Shown here: one piece after another, positions 1 to 8,159 of the stretch
Position numbering within the stretch: the first letter of the stretch is position 1
How the letters are laid out: each line of letters opens with the position of its first letter
Origin: CADEED01 sp964444835
Lineage (GTDB): Bacteria > Pseudomonadota > Gammaproteobacteria > Steroidobacterales > Steroidobacteraceae
Direction of reading: 5' to 3'
Length of the DNA: 64,000 bases
NCBI GenBank assembly: GCA_964444835.1
Contig: CAYUIT010000007.1
Location: 1-64,000, forward strand
Made by a program: the position numbers and the translations under genes
The notes under the pieces: generated by a model
The model's database searches: none
What the model saw: the letters and a program-made list of their open reading frames with translations, nothing else
Told to the model about the DNA's origin: nothing

Positions 1-1064
1 CGCTCGGCTTTCATGACCGTCGCCTGGTACCCCTCCGCAACGTCTTGAAAGCCGACACGCTCAAGCGCGCCGACGAGGTCCGCCTGACACGCGCCGCGCC
101 AGAAGGGCTCGTTGTTGTAGTAAGTCTCGATTTCGCCACGCAATTGCTCAGCCGGCGTGAGCTCGCGATAGCGCATCGGCACTTCGAGATGAATCACGAC
201 GCCGCCCGGGCGTAACAGCCGGTAGCACTCCTGCATGATGCGCGGTAATGCTTTCGCCGAGGTCTCATGCAACATCACGCAGGAGTACACCACATCGAAG
301 CTGGCGTCTGGGTAGCTCGTGGACTCGGCATTCTCTTGCGCAAAGTTCACGTTACGGACACCGAGCCCGCGCGCTCGCGCCAGCGCGTACTGCAGCACCG
401 GCGCTCCGACGTCGACGGCCTCCAAGCGCGCGGCTGGGAAATAGCCTGCCACGGCTGCAGTCGAATGGCCGACGGTACAGCCCAGTTCGAGGAGGCTCGT
501 CGGCTGCAGCGCCGGAAATCTCTCGAACAGGTGTTGCACGAGCGTATGCCCGCGTAAATCGTTGAGCTGCCCGCCATTGCGACCGCGGTGGTAGACCGCG
601 GCGATCAAGTCGAACAGCGCACCTTGGCGCAGATCTGTTGGCGACACCTCAGAGTGATAGCCACCCGGCATCAAGTGCGTATCGACAGCGCTGATGTAGT
701 TAGGCACTTGAAAGCCCGGGACGCGCCGCACCGCGTCCGCACCGACGAGCGACTGCGCACGCGACTGCAGCGCGTCGAGCTGCCGATCGACGCATTGCAT
801 GCCAACGTCCCACATCATTTCCTGAGCGTGGCGCACCAAGGTCATCCAGTGTTGGTAGGGCACTTGCTGCTCGACGAGCGTACGCACGCCTTGCACGGTT
901 GGCGCTTGCCCGGCCGCCGCCAATTCGCGCTCGGCCGCTTGCGCCCGCGCGAGATTCACTGGTGCGAGCGCCTGATCGAGATACGCTTTCAAATCGACGA
1001 TGTAACCGAGCCGCGCGCGCTCGTCGTGATTCACTTCGGGGAGCATCGCATGGGTCGCTGTCAT
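1..1064 (-). CDS. Class I SAM-dependent methyltransferase (partial, C-terminus off the left edge)
   Basis: Predicted S-adenosylmethionine-dependent methyltransferase of unknown substrate. The gene starts at ATG 1064 and runs off the window, leaving 354 codons visible. The first 180 or so residues are a helical region I do not recognise. The Rossmann domain starts near residue 188 with motif I LLELGCTVGHST, then an acidic strand end (LEAVDVGAP), FDVVYSCVMLHET and LLRPGGVVIHLEVP, the usual pattern of methyltransferase-11/25 type domains. The ATG overlaps the TGA of the 111-aa gene upstream (ATGA), and that gene overlaps the FGE-like gene, so the three are probably co-translated. The family call is secure; the substrate cannot be inferred. 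Confidence 0.85.
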   Translation of the reverse strand, partial: MTATHAMLPEVNHDERARLGYIVDLKAYLDQALAPVNLARAQAAERELAAAGQAPTVQGVRTLVEQQVPYQHWMTLVRHAQEMMWDVGMQCVDRQLDALQSRAQSLVGADAVRRVPGFQVPNYISAVDTHLMPGGYHSEVSPTDLRQGALFDLIAAVYHRGRNGGQLNDLRGHTLVQHLFERFPALQPTSLLELGCTVGHSTAAVAGYFPAARLEAVDVGAPVLQYALARARGLGVRNVNFAQENAESTSYPDASFDVVYSCVMLHETSAKALPRIMQECYRLLRPGGVVIHLEVPMRYRELTPAEQLRGEIETYYNNEPFWRGACQADLVGALERVGFQDVAEGYQATVMKAE

Positions 1065-1396
1065 GGCGCGGGGCTCTCGATCTTATCGACGACCGCCGAA
1101 TAGGAATCTACGCCACGCGGTGAAGCATCGCCACGCAGCACGCGGAAGGTGTTCTCGACGATCTCCCGGCGCAGTTTTGCACGGGCTTCACTCGCGTCAG
1201 GATCGGGTTCAAACGACTCGACTTCGCGGCTCGTGAACACACCGCGCGCTTGTGCGAGCCGCTCGTGCGTATCGAGTCGCTCGCGCAACACAGCCACCTC
1301 ACCGGCGAGTGCCGCAATCATCGCGAGCAAGTCGTCGACCGCCTTATCGCCGTGAAACTGCGGTTGGTGCCCGCGCGCGACACGAGGCCGGTTCAC
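1061..1396 (-). CDS. Small hypothetical protein between FGE-like and methyltransferase genes
   Basis: A 111-residue protein I do not recognise. It starts with GTG at 1396, overlapping the TGA of the FGE-like gene (GTGA), and ends in an ATGA overlap with the methyltransferase. Residues about 20-50 (LLAMIAALAGEVAVLRERLD) look like an amphipathic helix or short coiled coil. The second half is charged, with several Glu/Asp/Arg runs. There are no Cys residues, no signal peptide and no membrane segment. The overlaps on both sides argue that it is a real gene and suggest a partner or adaptor role for one of its neighbours; that role is inference only. Confidence 0.7.
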   Translation of the reverse strand: MNRPRVARGHQPQFHGDKAVDDLLAMIAALAGEVAVLRERLDTHERLAQARGVFTSREVESFEPDPDASEARAKLRREIVENTFRVLRGDASPRGVDSYSAVVDKIESPAP

Positions 1397-2340
1397 AGCA
1401 GGTCCCTAACGACTCGAATGCCGAAGATGTTGCTCTTGCGATCTTCTGGATCGCGACCACGCCAAGACGTGCGTTGCCGAAACATCTGCGAGCGCCAGCT
1501 ACCGCCGCGAACGCTGTAGAGCTCACACTTGCCTTCGCCGACGTATGCGGAGCCATCGACGGGCGCGGGCGCGTACGGCGCAAGATAACAATCTTGGTTC
1601 CACTCCCACACGTTGCCGATGACGTCGTGCAAACCAAACGCGTTCGGCGGGTACTGCCCCACCGGCGCGAGCCCGGGGTGCTTGTCGGTGCACTCCGTAC
1701 TCGCCCAGGGCTTCGACGGCTCGCGCGAGGACTTGTCGTAGACGTTCGCGTACTGGCAAGCCTGCTCCGGGTCGTCACCCCACGGATACTCCGCGCTCGA
1801 TCCGGCGCGCGCGAAGTACTCCCATTCCGCTTCGGTCGGCAAGCGGTAACGATGCCCCGTAATCTTCGACAACCACGCCACGTACGCCTGCGCATCGAGC
1901 CAACTCACGCAAGCCACCGGCTCATCATCCGCAACGGGCACACCCGGATCCGGAGCGCGCCAGGACGCTTGCGGATACATCGTGATCGTCTTGTTAGCCT
2001 TGTCCCACGCCGCGCAACCCATGCCGGAGTCGTGACCGGTTGCCGTGACGAAAGCACTGTACTGCGCGCGCGTGACTTCGAACTGCCCCACGGCAAAGGC
2101 GCGCGGAATCGTCACGAGCCGCTTCGGCCATTCCGGGCGCCCTTCCTCGCCGCCGGTTCCGCCCATCGTGAATTGCCCAGGCGGCACGACGACCATGGCC
2201 GGGCAATCGCGGCATTCGCGAAAGCTCGCACCGACGGTGAGGCGCACTGCGCTATCGCGCGGCGGTGATTGCGCATGTGCTTCGTAACCGTAACAACACA
2301 TCGCGAGCAGCAGAAGGAGTGTGATCCGAGGGCTCGTCAT
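1393..2340 (-). CDS. Exported formylglycine-generating-enzyme-like (SUMF1/FGE-sulfatase domain) protein
   Basis: A 315-residue FGE-sulfatase (C-type-lectin-like) domain protein. I chose ATG 2340 because it gives a clean signal peptide (MTSPRITLLLLLAMCC...AHAQ). Recognisable blocks are the N-terminal CPAMVVVPPGQFTMGG, FEVTRAQYSAFV, YRLPTEAEWEYFARAG, GNVWEWNQDCY and the C-terminal SVRGGSW ... FGIRVVRDL. True FGEs carry two catalytic cysteines just after RGGS; here that stretch (RSQMFRQRTSWRGRD) has none. The protein is therefore more likely a binding or structural family member than a sulfatase-activating oxidase, or it catalyses something else. It is the first gene of a three-gene overlapping cluster with the small protein and the methyltransferase. 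Confidence 0.85.
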   Translation of the reverse strand: MTSPRITLLLLLAMCCYGYEAHAQSPPRDSAVRLTVGASFRECRDCPAMVVVPPGQFTMGGTGGEEGRPEWPKRLVTIPRAFAVGQFEVTRAQYSAFVTATGHDSGMGCAAWDKANKTITMYPQASWRAPDPGVPVADDEPVACVSWLDAQAYVAWLSKITGHRYRLPTEAEWEYFARAGSSAEYPWGDDPEQACQYANVYDKSSREPSKPWASTECTDKHPGLAPVGQYPPNAFGLHDVIGNVWEWNQDCYLAPYAPAPVDGSAYVGEGKCELYSVRGGSWRSQMFRQRTSWRGRDPEDRKSNIFGIRVVRDLL

Positions 2341-2559
2341 GGGCTTCTCCGCACTGAAGAAACTGGAGTCTACTGCAGCACTTCCCGCGCGCACCGCTGC
2401 GTCCGGCCCATGTCCACTGTGGGGCCCAACAAAGTGCAATGGAAATCGGCATGCCGCATCGCGTGCGAGGGTAAGGCGCGCATCGCCGCAATGGCGCGCT
2501 TCATCGATACGGCAGGCGAGTGATGTACCCGGAGCCGACTGGATGGAACAAGCGAGAGA

Positions 2560-2635
<76 letters not shown>

Positions 2636-2691
2636 GCCGTTGGTGCGAAAGGGGCGCGTATTAGGCCGCGCTCTACTCAAGGCGTCAAGCG

Positions 2692-2718
2692 CGGGGAGAG
2701 GCTTATCGCCTCTCCCCG
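2692..2718 (-). terminator. 11-bp hairpin downstream of the RRM protein gene
   Basis: A perfect inverted repeat CGGGGAGAGGC - TTATC - GCCTCTCCCCG lies 43 nt below the stop codon of the RRM gene and above tRNA-Phe, both on the minus strand. The stem is strong but no U-tract follows in either direction. It may be a Rho-assisted terminator, a 3'-end stabiliser, or a processing structure between the mRNA and the tRNA. Confidence 0.45.
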
Positions 2719-2761
2719 GCTTGAATATCAACAGGTTACGAGCCTTGCGGCTCGCGGGCGC

Positions 2762-3115
2762 TTAGCGACCGCCGTAGCCACCGCGGCCACCGCCGCCGTA
2801 GCCACCGCCACCACCGCCGCCGCCGCCGCGACCGCCACCGAAGCCGCCACGGCCACCGCCGCCGCCGCCACGTTCACGTTCCTGCGCCTCGTTCACCTTG
2901 AGGGGACGGCCACCGAAGTTCTGGCCGTTCAAGGCTTGCATAGCGCGCTGCGCGTCAGCTTGCGGCATCTCGACGAAGCCAAAGCCACGCGGTTGGCCCG
3001 TGTCGCGATCGTTGATCAGGGCAACCGAGTCTACGGTGCCATGAGCAGCAAACAACTCGCGAACAGAATCCTGCGTCGCGGAAAAGGGCAAATTGCCCAC
3101 ATACAACTTAGTCAT
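2762..3115 (-). CDS. Glycine-rich RRM RNA-binding protein
   Basis: A 117-residue protein made of one RNA recognition motif (residues about 2-78) and a Gly/Arg tail. RNP2 is LYVGNL and RNP1 is RGFGFVEM, both with the aromatic residues that stack on RNA. The tail from about residue 83 consists of GGR/GGY/GGF repeats typical of small cold-inducible bacterial RRM proteins. It probably acts as a cytosolic RNA chaperone. The gene is monocistronic, preceded by a long untranslated stretch (3116-3356) and followed by a strong hairpin. Cold or growth-phase control of this family is known in other bacteria; here it is inferred from the long leader. Confidence 0.95.
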   Translation of the reverse strand: MTKLYVGNLPFSATQDSVRELFAAHGTVDSVALINDRDTGQPRGFGFVEMPQADAQRAMQALNGQNFGGRPLKVNEAQERERGGGGGGRGGFGGGRGGGGGGGGGYGGGGRGGYGGR

Positions 3116-3356
3116 AACAAACCACTCTAAAAATAACTAACAACCGGCATTGCCCTGCGCGCCAAAGGCGCACGCAGGCATTGCCACCTGGTTCGGACAC
3201 GATCGGACTGACTGGTTGCTGCGGAAGGGCCTGAATGGCGACGCAGAAAAAACAAGACAGACAAGACAGAAGGGACACGAGCCGGGTGTGAGAATAGCCC
3301 ATGCCTAGCATCGGGGCTAGGAAAATCCGCCAAACCTGCGAAATTTCACGATTTCG
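3116..3356 (-). promoter_or_regulatory. Probable promoter and long 5' leader of the RRM protein gene
   Basis: This is about 240 nt without a gene between yggX and the RRM gene. Read on the minus strand it holds a small hairpin (CCTAGC-CCCGAT-GCTAGG), a TATTCT hexamer that could be a -10 element, a pyrimidine-rich tandem (TCTGTCTTG repeated) and GC-rich stems nearer the start codon. If the TATTCT is used, the leader would be about 170-180 nt, as in many cold-shock genes. No ORF is convincing here. Promoter placement is tentative. Confidence 0.35.
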
Positions 3357-3635
3357 TCACTTCTGAGCGCCTGGATCGACGAATTCCTTCGGCTTAGACG
3401 AACCCGCACCAAAAAAGAACTTCTCCATTTCGGCGACCAGGAACTGCCGCGCCTTGGGCTCCATGGGTGTGAGCCGATACTCATTGATGAGCATCGTCTG
3501 GTGCGCGAGCCACTTGCCCCACGCTTCCTTCGACACGTTGTCGAATATGCGCTGGCCGAGTTCGCCTGGGTACGGAATACGATCGAGGCCAGGCGCCTCA
3601 CGCTTCAAGAACACACAATTCACGGTGCGAGTCAT
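3357..3635 (-). CDS. yggX: Probable Fe(2+)-trafficking protein YggX
   Basis: A 92-residue cytosolic protein of the YggX family, linked to Fe-S cluster protection and iron trafficking under oxidative stress; the E. coli protein is about the same length. The start at ATG 3635 gives the conserved N-terminus MTRTVNCVFLKREAPGLD with the single family cysteine, followed by PYPGELGQRIFDNVSKEAW and a KARQFLVAEMEKFFF helix. The start codon overlaps the mutY stop (ATGA), reproducing the mutY-yggX order seen across gammaproteobacteria. That fits, since MutY itself is an Fe-S enzyme. Confidence 0.96.
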   Translation of the reverse strand: MTRTVNCVFLKREAPGLDRIPYPGELGQRIFDNVSKEAWGKWLAHQTMLINEYRLTPMEPKARQFLVAEMEKFFFGAGSSKPKEFVDPGAQK

Positions 3636-4711
3636 GGCGCGGGAGGATACCGCAAGCTCGCGAGGAGCGTCTTGAATGGCGCGGGCAAGCCCAGCTTCGG
3701 CGGCTGTGTGAGGTCGTACCAAGCGGACGCACTGCCGAATTCGGCAATGCTCGGCGCGAGACCGGTGCACTGCGCAACCCACGGCGTGATCTCGAGATCG
3801 AAATGGGTGAACGCATGCTCGATGATCTCGAGCGGCTCAGCGGCAAGCTGTGCCTCGGCCAGATGCTCGCGTGCGAACGCTGCGAGTGCCTCGTGCGTTT
3901 CGAACTCCGGTGGGCACCACAAACCGCCCCAAATGCCCGACGGCGGTCGCTGCAGTAACAGGACTTCGCGGGTGCCGCGCACGCCTAACAACACCGCGAC
4001 GCGCCGCGTGCGGCGTGCTGCGCGAGTTCGCTTCGGCGCCGGCAGCATGGCCTGGCGCCCCTCAGCACGCGCTCGACAGTCGGTCGACAATGGGCAATAG
4101 AGGCACAGTGGCTTGGCGCGCGTGCATACGGTGGCACCCAGGTCCATGATCGCTTGCGTGTAGGTCGCCGGGTCGTTAGCCGGCGTTTCGCGCGCAGCGA
4201 TCTCCCACATCGAATCGATCACGGCCTTGTCGTCGGGTGCACCGTCGATCGCGTAGTAGCGGGCCAACACGCGCTTGACGTTACCATCGAGAATCGGCCA
4301 GCGTTGATTGTTAGCCAACGCCAGGATCGCACCGGCCGTGGAGCGCCCAATCCCTGGCAGATCGCTGACCGCGTCGAACGTCCGCGGAAAGCGCCCCCCA
4401 TGCTCATCGCGGATCCGCTGCGCCGCGCGATGCAGATTGCGGGCACGCGCGTAGTAGCCGAGCCCTGCCCACAAGTGCAGCACATCGTCGAGCGGCGCGT
4501 CGGCCAAGTCGCGCACCGTGGGAAACCGTTCGAGGAAGCGTTCGAAATACGGGATGACCGTCGCCACCTGCGTTTGCTGCAGCATGATTTCGGAAATCCA
4601 CACTCGATAGGCGGTACGTCGCTTCTGCCAAGGCAGATCGTGTCGACCGTGCTTCGCATGCCAGCGCAGCAAGCGCGGCGCGAGGCGGGCAGGCTTCGGC
4701 GCCCGCGTCAC
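3632..4711 (-). CDS. mutY: A/G-specific adenine DNA glycosylase MutY
   Basis: A 359-residue base-excision-repair enzyme that removes adenine mispaired with 8-oxoguanine. The catalytic Glu lies in SEIMLQQTQVATVIPYF. The helix-hairpin-helix is LPGIGRSTAGAIL, followed by the catalytic-domain Asp in ILDGNVKRVLAR. The [4Fe-4S] cluster ligands have the spacing C-x6-C-x2-C-x5-C (CTRAKPLCLYCPLSTDC). The C-terminal NUDIX-like 8-oxoG recognition domain covers residues about 235-350. The start is GTG at 4711, overlapping the asmA stop (GTGA). It sits in an asmA-mutY-yggX operon and complements mutM later in the window (the GO system). Confidence 0.97.
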   Translation of the reverse strand: MTRAPKPARLAPRLLRWHAKHGRHDLPWQKRRTAYRVWISEIMLQQTQVATVIPYFERFLERFPTVRDLADAPLDDVLHLWAGLGYYARARNLHRAAQRIRDEHGGRFPRTFDAVSDLPGIGRSTAGAILALANNQRWPILDGNVKRVLARYYAIDGAPDDKAVIDSMWEIAARETPANDPATYTQAIMDLGATVCTRAKPLCLYCPLSTDCRARAEGRQAMLPAPKRTRAARRTRRVAVLLGVRGTREVLLLQRPPSGIWGGLWCPPEFETHEALAAFAREHLAEAQLAAEPLEIIEHAFTHFDLEITPWVAQCTGLAPSIAEFGSASAWYDLTQPPKLGLPAPFKTLLASLRYPPAP

Positions 4712-6027
4712 GGCGTCTTCGCAGGCTCGGATCGCACGCCCGCCGCATCGAGAATCAGCCGAATGCGCACGCGCTCGAGCTCGGCGCCCGCGAGTGTCGC
4801 TTGTGCAAACTCGAGCACGCCGCGCGCGGGCAATGCTTTCAAGGTCGCCGTCGGAAAGATGAACGGCTCGCTGACGGCATCTTCAGGCTCGAGGTAGCGG
4901 TCGAGATCGATACGATCGCCTGCGAGCGTGAAGTCGATTTGCCGTGGCGCCGTCGGACCGAAACCGAGCGCACCTGTCAGCCGCGTGTCATCGAGCGACA
5001 ACTCGAATGCGCGTGTCGCGAGCCCTGCAGCCCCGTAGTCCCACTGCACCTGCAAAGTAAATGGGCCGAAGGCCTTCGGGTCGCGCGTCGCGGGCGCTGA
5101 AGCGCCGAGCGCGGTGAGGGACTCGCGCAAGCTCGCGCTTTCAAGGCGCAACTCGCCGGTGAGCGCCAACGGCTCACCGAATGCACCAGCAATGCTCCCG
5201 CGCGCCTGCAGTGCGCCGACGGTGGCCGTCCAATTCGCGGGCGCTAAGGTTTTGCCGTGTGCCACTTCGATGCGCGGCACCGTGCATTGCACTTCAGTCG
5301 GCTCCGCCGCCAGGCCCTGCAGCTCACCTGTTAGGACCAGCTCCTCGATTAGCGTGCGCTCCGGTGTCGCGGTATAGCGCAGACCGATTTCAAGTTTGGC
5401 GGTCGGTGAGTTTGCGTCGACTGCGCCCGAGGCAGTTTGCCGGGCAACGAAAGCCGTATCGATTTGCAGGGGCTCGCTGCCACGAATCGCGCTCGTCTCG
5501 AGTTGCCAGTCGGTGACCGTCAAGCCTGCTCCGCTACCCGCATCGCGATATTCCAACGCGCTATCCGTCAGCGTGAGCCCAGCAATGTCCAGTAGGTTGT
5601 TAGTACCGGCTGCGTCCGCAGGCGCGGGCTCGCCCCAGCCGTCCCAATTCGCGCGCCCATCGGCAAGCCGCGTGAGCGAGAGCTTGGCACCGGAAATTCG
5701 AATCCGATCGATGACGAGCCGATCGCGCAACAGCGGCAAGAGCCGCGCGGCCACCCGCGCCTCGCGCCAGGATACGAGCGGCGGGCCCGTAAAACCGGGG
5801 GGATTGCCGAGCGACCCGGCCCCCGCCTCGAGTGCCACCCATGGAAAGACGCTGAGTTCGATGTCGCCGTCGAGCTGCAGCTTCCGGCCCGTGGCCTCGA
5901 ACACTGCTTGCTCGATCTCAGGCTTGTAGCGATTGGCGTCGACGACCTGCGTCACGTACAGAGCGCCCGCCGCTAGCAATGCGACGAGCGCTCCGACGAC
6001 GATCAGAATCCACTTGGCCGCGCGCAT
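4708..6027 (-). CDS. asmA: AsmA family protein (short form)
   Basis: A 439-residue AsmA-like protein of the envelope, in a family implicated in lipid transport and outer-membrane homeostasis. An N-terminal membrane anchor (residues about 5-27, WILIVVGALVALLAAGALYV) is followed by the hallmark DANRYKPEIEQAVFEATGRK and VFPWVALEAGAGSLGNPPGF. The rest is beta-rich periplasmic repeat. Typical AsmA proteins are about 600 or more residues; this one stops shortly after LEFAQATLAGAELERVRIRL, so the usual C-terminal AsmA domain is truncated or lost. It heads the asmA-mutY-yggX operon, an order also found in Pseudomonas. Confidence 0.9.
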   Translation of the reverse strand: MRAAKWILIVVGALVALLAAGALYVTQVVDANRYKPEIEQAVFEATGRKLQLDGDIELSVFPWVALEAGAGSLGNPPGFTGPPLVSWREARVAARLLPLLRDRLVIDRIRISGAKLSLTRLADGRANWDGWGEPAPADAAGTNNLLDIAGLTLTDSALEYRDAGSGAGLTVTDWQLETSAIRGSEPLQIDTAFVARQTASGAVDANSPTAKLEIGLRYTATPERTLIEELVLTGELQGLAAEPTEVQCTVPRIEVAHGKTLAPANWTATVGALQARGSIAGAFGEPLALTGELRLESASLRESLTALGASAPATRDPKAFGPFTLQVQWDYGAAGLATRAFELSLDDTRLTGALGFGPTAPRQIDFTLAGDRIDLDRYLEPEDAVSEPFIFPTATLKALPARGVLEFAQATLAGAELERVRIRLILDAAGVRSEPAKTP

Positions 6028-6051
6028 GCGGCCCTATTGTAAGTGACGACG

Positions 6052-6960
6052 CTAGCGATCGCAGATGTCGATATCGCCAGACAGCGACTTCGCTCGGATG
6101 CGGGCACTGCCGTCACCGACCTTGCTCTCCAGACGCGAGCCAGGCCCGTATTGGCTCGCACGTTGCACCGACGACTTCATACAGCCGCCGATATCGCCGC
6201 TGAAGCTTTCGATATCGGTCGTGAAGCCGCCGACCGCGGGGAACACGAGTGACAGATCGCCACTCACTGTCTCCAAGCTCACTTTCGCATCACGCTTCAA
6301 TTTGGCATGCACGTTGGCATCGCCCGACGTGGTGCGCACCCGCAGGTTCGTGGCCTCGCCTAACGTCACTTCAAGGTCGCCACTGATCGTGACCGCCTCG
6401 AAGCTGCCCGCAGCGCGATCGAGCGTGATGTTGCCGCTCACGGTATTGACCGTGATGGTGCCGCTTTGCTCGTTACCGCGCACGGTGACATCGCCGCTCA
6501 CGGTTTTCACTTCCACGTCCGCGCTCTTGACGTCGGCGCGCACCTCGCCACTGACCGTGCCGATTTCGAGCGCTCCGCTGACATCACGCGTCTCCACATC
6601 GGCGCTCGTCGTCGAGATCTTGAGCGGTGCGCCACGCGGCACGAACACCTCGATGAATGCGTCACCGTTACGAATGTTGCGCTTGCGCGGCAACACGACG
6701 AGCACGCGAGTCCGTGTGGAATCCGTCAACACGTCCACACGCTCCACTTCCGCTTCGATCATGCCGCGCACGAGAACTTCGGACTTGTCGGTCCCGTAAA
6801 CTTCGACGGCCCCCGAGACATTGCTGATCTCGACCATGTTCGTCGGGCTCACGGCGACGCGTCGCTCGACGGTGCGCGTATCCGCCGCGATGGCTGCCGT
6901 GCTCGCCATACACGCGAGGGTCGCGCAGAGACTCACCAGTATCTTTGCACCATTCATCAT
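6052..6960 (-). CDS. Exported DUF4097 beta-repeat protein
   Basis: A 302-residue exported protein. ATG 6960 shares its A with the TGA of the upstream gene (TGATG) and gives a signal peptide ending near TAAIAAD. The mature part is a right-handed beta-repeat: seven or more short repeats carrying VSGDV/VSGEV/TSGDA/FSGDI/LSGDI, spaced 15-25 residues apart, as in DUF4097 (adhesin-like) proteins. The function of this family is unknown; it probably sits at the envelope. It is the last gene of an operon with an ECF sigma factor and a membrane anti-sigma-like protein, so it is either a target or a component of the stress-sensing module. Confidence 0.9.
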   Translation of the reverse strand: MMNGAKILVSLCATLACMASTAAIAADTRTVERRVAVSPTNMVEISNVSGAVEVYGTDKSEVLVRGMIEAEVERVDVLTDSTRTRVLVVLPRKRNIRNGDAFIEVFVPRGAPLKISTTSADVETRDVSGALEIGTVSGEVRADVKSADVEVKTVSGDVTVRGNEQSGTITVNTVSGNITLDRAAGSFEAVTISGDLEVTLGEATNLRVRTTSGDANVHAKLKRDAKVSLETVSGDLSLVFPAVGGFTTDIESFSGDIGGCMKSSVQRASQYGPGSRLESKVGDGSARIRAKSLSGDIDICDR

Positions 6961-7517
6961 CAAATCTCCTGGCGTGCCGCCGCTAATGCAGTCAGCACAC
7001 GCATTTCGTCTTGGTAGGCATTGACCAACAACTCCTGCAAAAGAGCGTTCGCGGGCTCGCGTCCGAGCGCCGCTTCGATTTCTTGGACGGAGCGGCGGAT
7101 CGTGGCGAGGCTCGCCGCGACACGCTCGCGATCCTGCGTCGGCAGCTCCGCAAGCTTCGCCTCGGCCTCGCGCACCAGTTGCTCGCGCGCGGCGACGTGA
7201 CGGGCATCCTGCGACATCGTCGCTAGTACATTGTCCGTCGGTATCTCGACACGCGTGTTCGCTAACACGCGATCGTCAGTGGGCAGCGAGCGACCGAGCA
7301 GCGCGCCGAATGCGATGAGCCCGAGCGAAGCCGCCATGCCGAATCCCATGCGCCACGCATTCCGGCGCACGGGTGACGCGACGGGGGCCACACGCTCAGC
7401 TTCGATCGCAGCCGCGATGCCGGGCCACAAATCCCGCGTGGGCGGCACGTCGCGCGTGAGTTCCGCGAGCGACGTCACGCGTCGCCCTGGCACTTCATTC
7501 GTCGGCTGGTCGTTCAT
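6960..7517 (-). CDS. Single-pass membrane protein, probable anti-sigma factor
   Basis: A 185-residue protein with one predicted membrane segment (about residues 55-73, MGFGMAASLGLIAFGALLG). It separates a short cytosolic N-terminus (with DLWPGIAAAIEAER, common in small anti-sigma-like proteins) from an extracytoplasmic, helix-rich domain (about residues 95-180). No zinc-binding HxxxCxxC is present, so it is not a ZAS-type anti-sigma. It follows the ECF sigma gene with an ATGA overlap and precedes the DUF4097 gene. Position and topology make an anti-sigma or regulator role likely, but no defining motif proves it. Confidence 0.7.
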   Translation of the reverse strand: MNDQPTNEVPGRRVTSLAELTRDVPPTRDLWPGIAAAIEAERVAPVASPVRRNAWRMGFGMAASLGLIAFGALLGRSLPTDDRVLANTRVEIPTDNVLATMSQDARHVAAREQLVREAEAKLAELPTQDRERVAASLATIRRSVQEIEAALGREPANALLQELLVNAYQDEMRVLTALAAARQEI

Positions 7518-8113
7518 CTCACACCTCGTTCGAGCCGTTCGCGCAGCAAGCCGCGCGCCCGATGCAATTGCGCCTTACAGGTTCCGACCGCGATCCCGAG
7601 CATCGTCGCGGCCTCGTTGTGTTCGTAGCCATACACGCCGCACAGCACCAGCACGTCGCGGGCACCCGGCGGCAGCGATTCGATCGCAGCCTCGAGTTCC
7701 GCCTCCTCGACCGGCGAGTCGAAGATGCCTTGCTCGGTGAGTTCCGTGGGCTCTTCCCACGGCTCCTCGCGCTGCTGCGGACTGCGCCGCCGCTCCAGCA
7801 CCGTGTTCACCGCGATACGATGCAACCACGTGGAGAAACTGGCGCGCGCCTCGAACCGCGGCAACGCCTTCCACGCCTTGATGAACGTTTCTTGCGTGCA
7901 ATCTGCCGCGACATCGGGATTGCGCGTGAGCCGCAAACACAACCCATTCACGCGATTCACGTGCTCGCGATACAAGCGCTCGAATGCGCGGGCGTCGCCC
8001 TGGCGGGCGCGCTCGATGAGCGCGCCTTGCAGGCCGATCACCGTATCGCTCGCTGCCTCGAACGCAGATGAATTGCCGTCAGCCACAACCCGTTTCTCCC
8101 CCTGCTGTGGCAT
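7514..8113 (-). CDS. ECF-family RNA polymerase sigma factor
   Basis: A 199-residue sigma-70 family member of the extracytoplasmic-function type. Region 2 spans about residues 42-108 (AFERLYREHVNRVNGLCLRL, DCTQETFIKAWKALPRF, FSTWLHRIAVNTVLERRR). Region 4 spans about residues 140-195 (IESLPPGARDVLVLCGVYGY, EAATMLGIAVGTCKAQLHRA). The linker is acidic. It should direct polymerase to envelope-stress or similar promoters and is probably held by the overlapping downstream membrane protein. The first 25 residues are poorly conserved, so the true start could lie slightly downstream of ATG 8113. Confidence 0.95.
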   Translation of the reverse strand: MPQQGEKRVVADGNSSAFEAASDTVIGLQGALIERARQGDARAFERLYREHVNRVNGLCLRLTRNPDVAADCTQETFIKAWKALPRFEARASFSTWLHRIAVNTVLERRRSPQQREEPWEEPTELTEQGIFDSPVEEAELEAAIESLPPGARDVLVLCGVYGYEHNEAATMLGIAVGTCKAQLHRARGLLRERLERGVR

Positions 8114-8159
8114 TGGAGGCGCCAGAGAGCCTGGAGGTTTAAACGAGCGCCAGCGCCGA

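Noticed and set aside
1252..2268. Long plus-strand frame (338 aa) opposite the FGE-like gene
   Set aside because: Shadow of a GC-rich gene on the other strand; Arg/His-rich composition and no motif, while the minus-strand frame has clear FGE motifs and a signal peptide.
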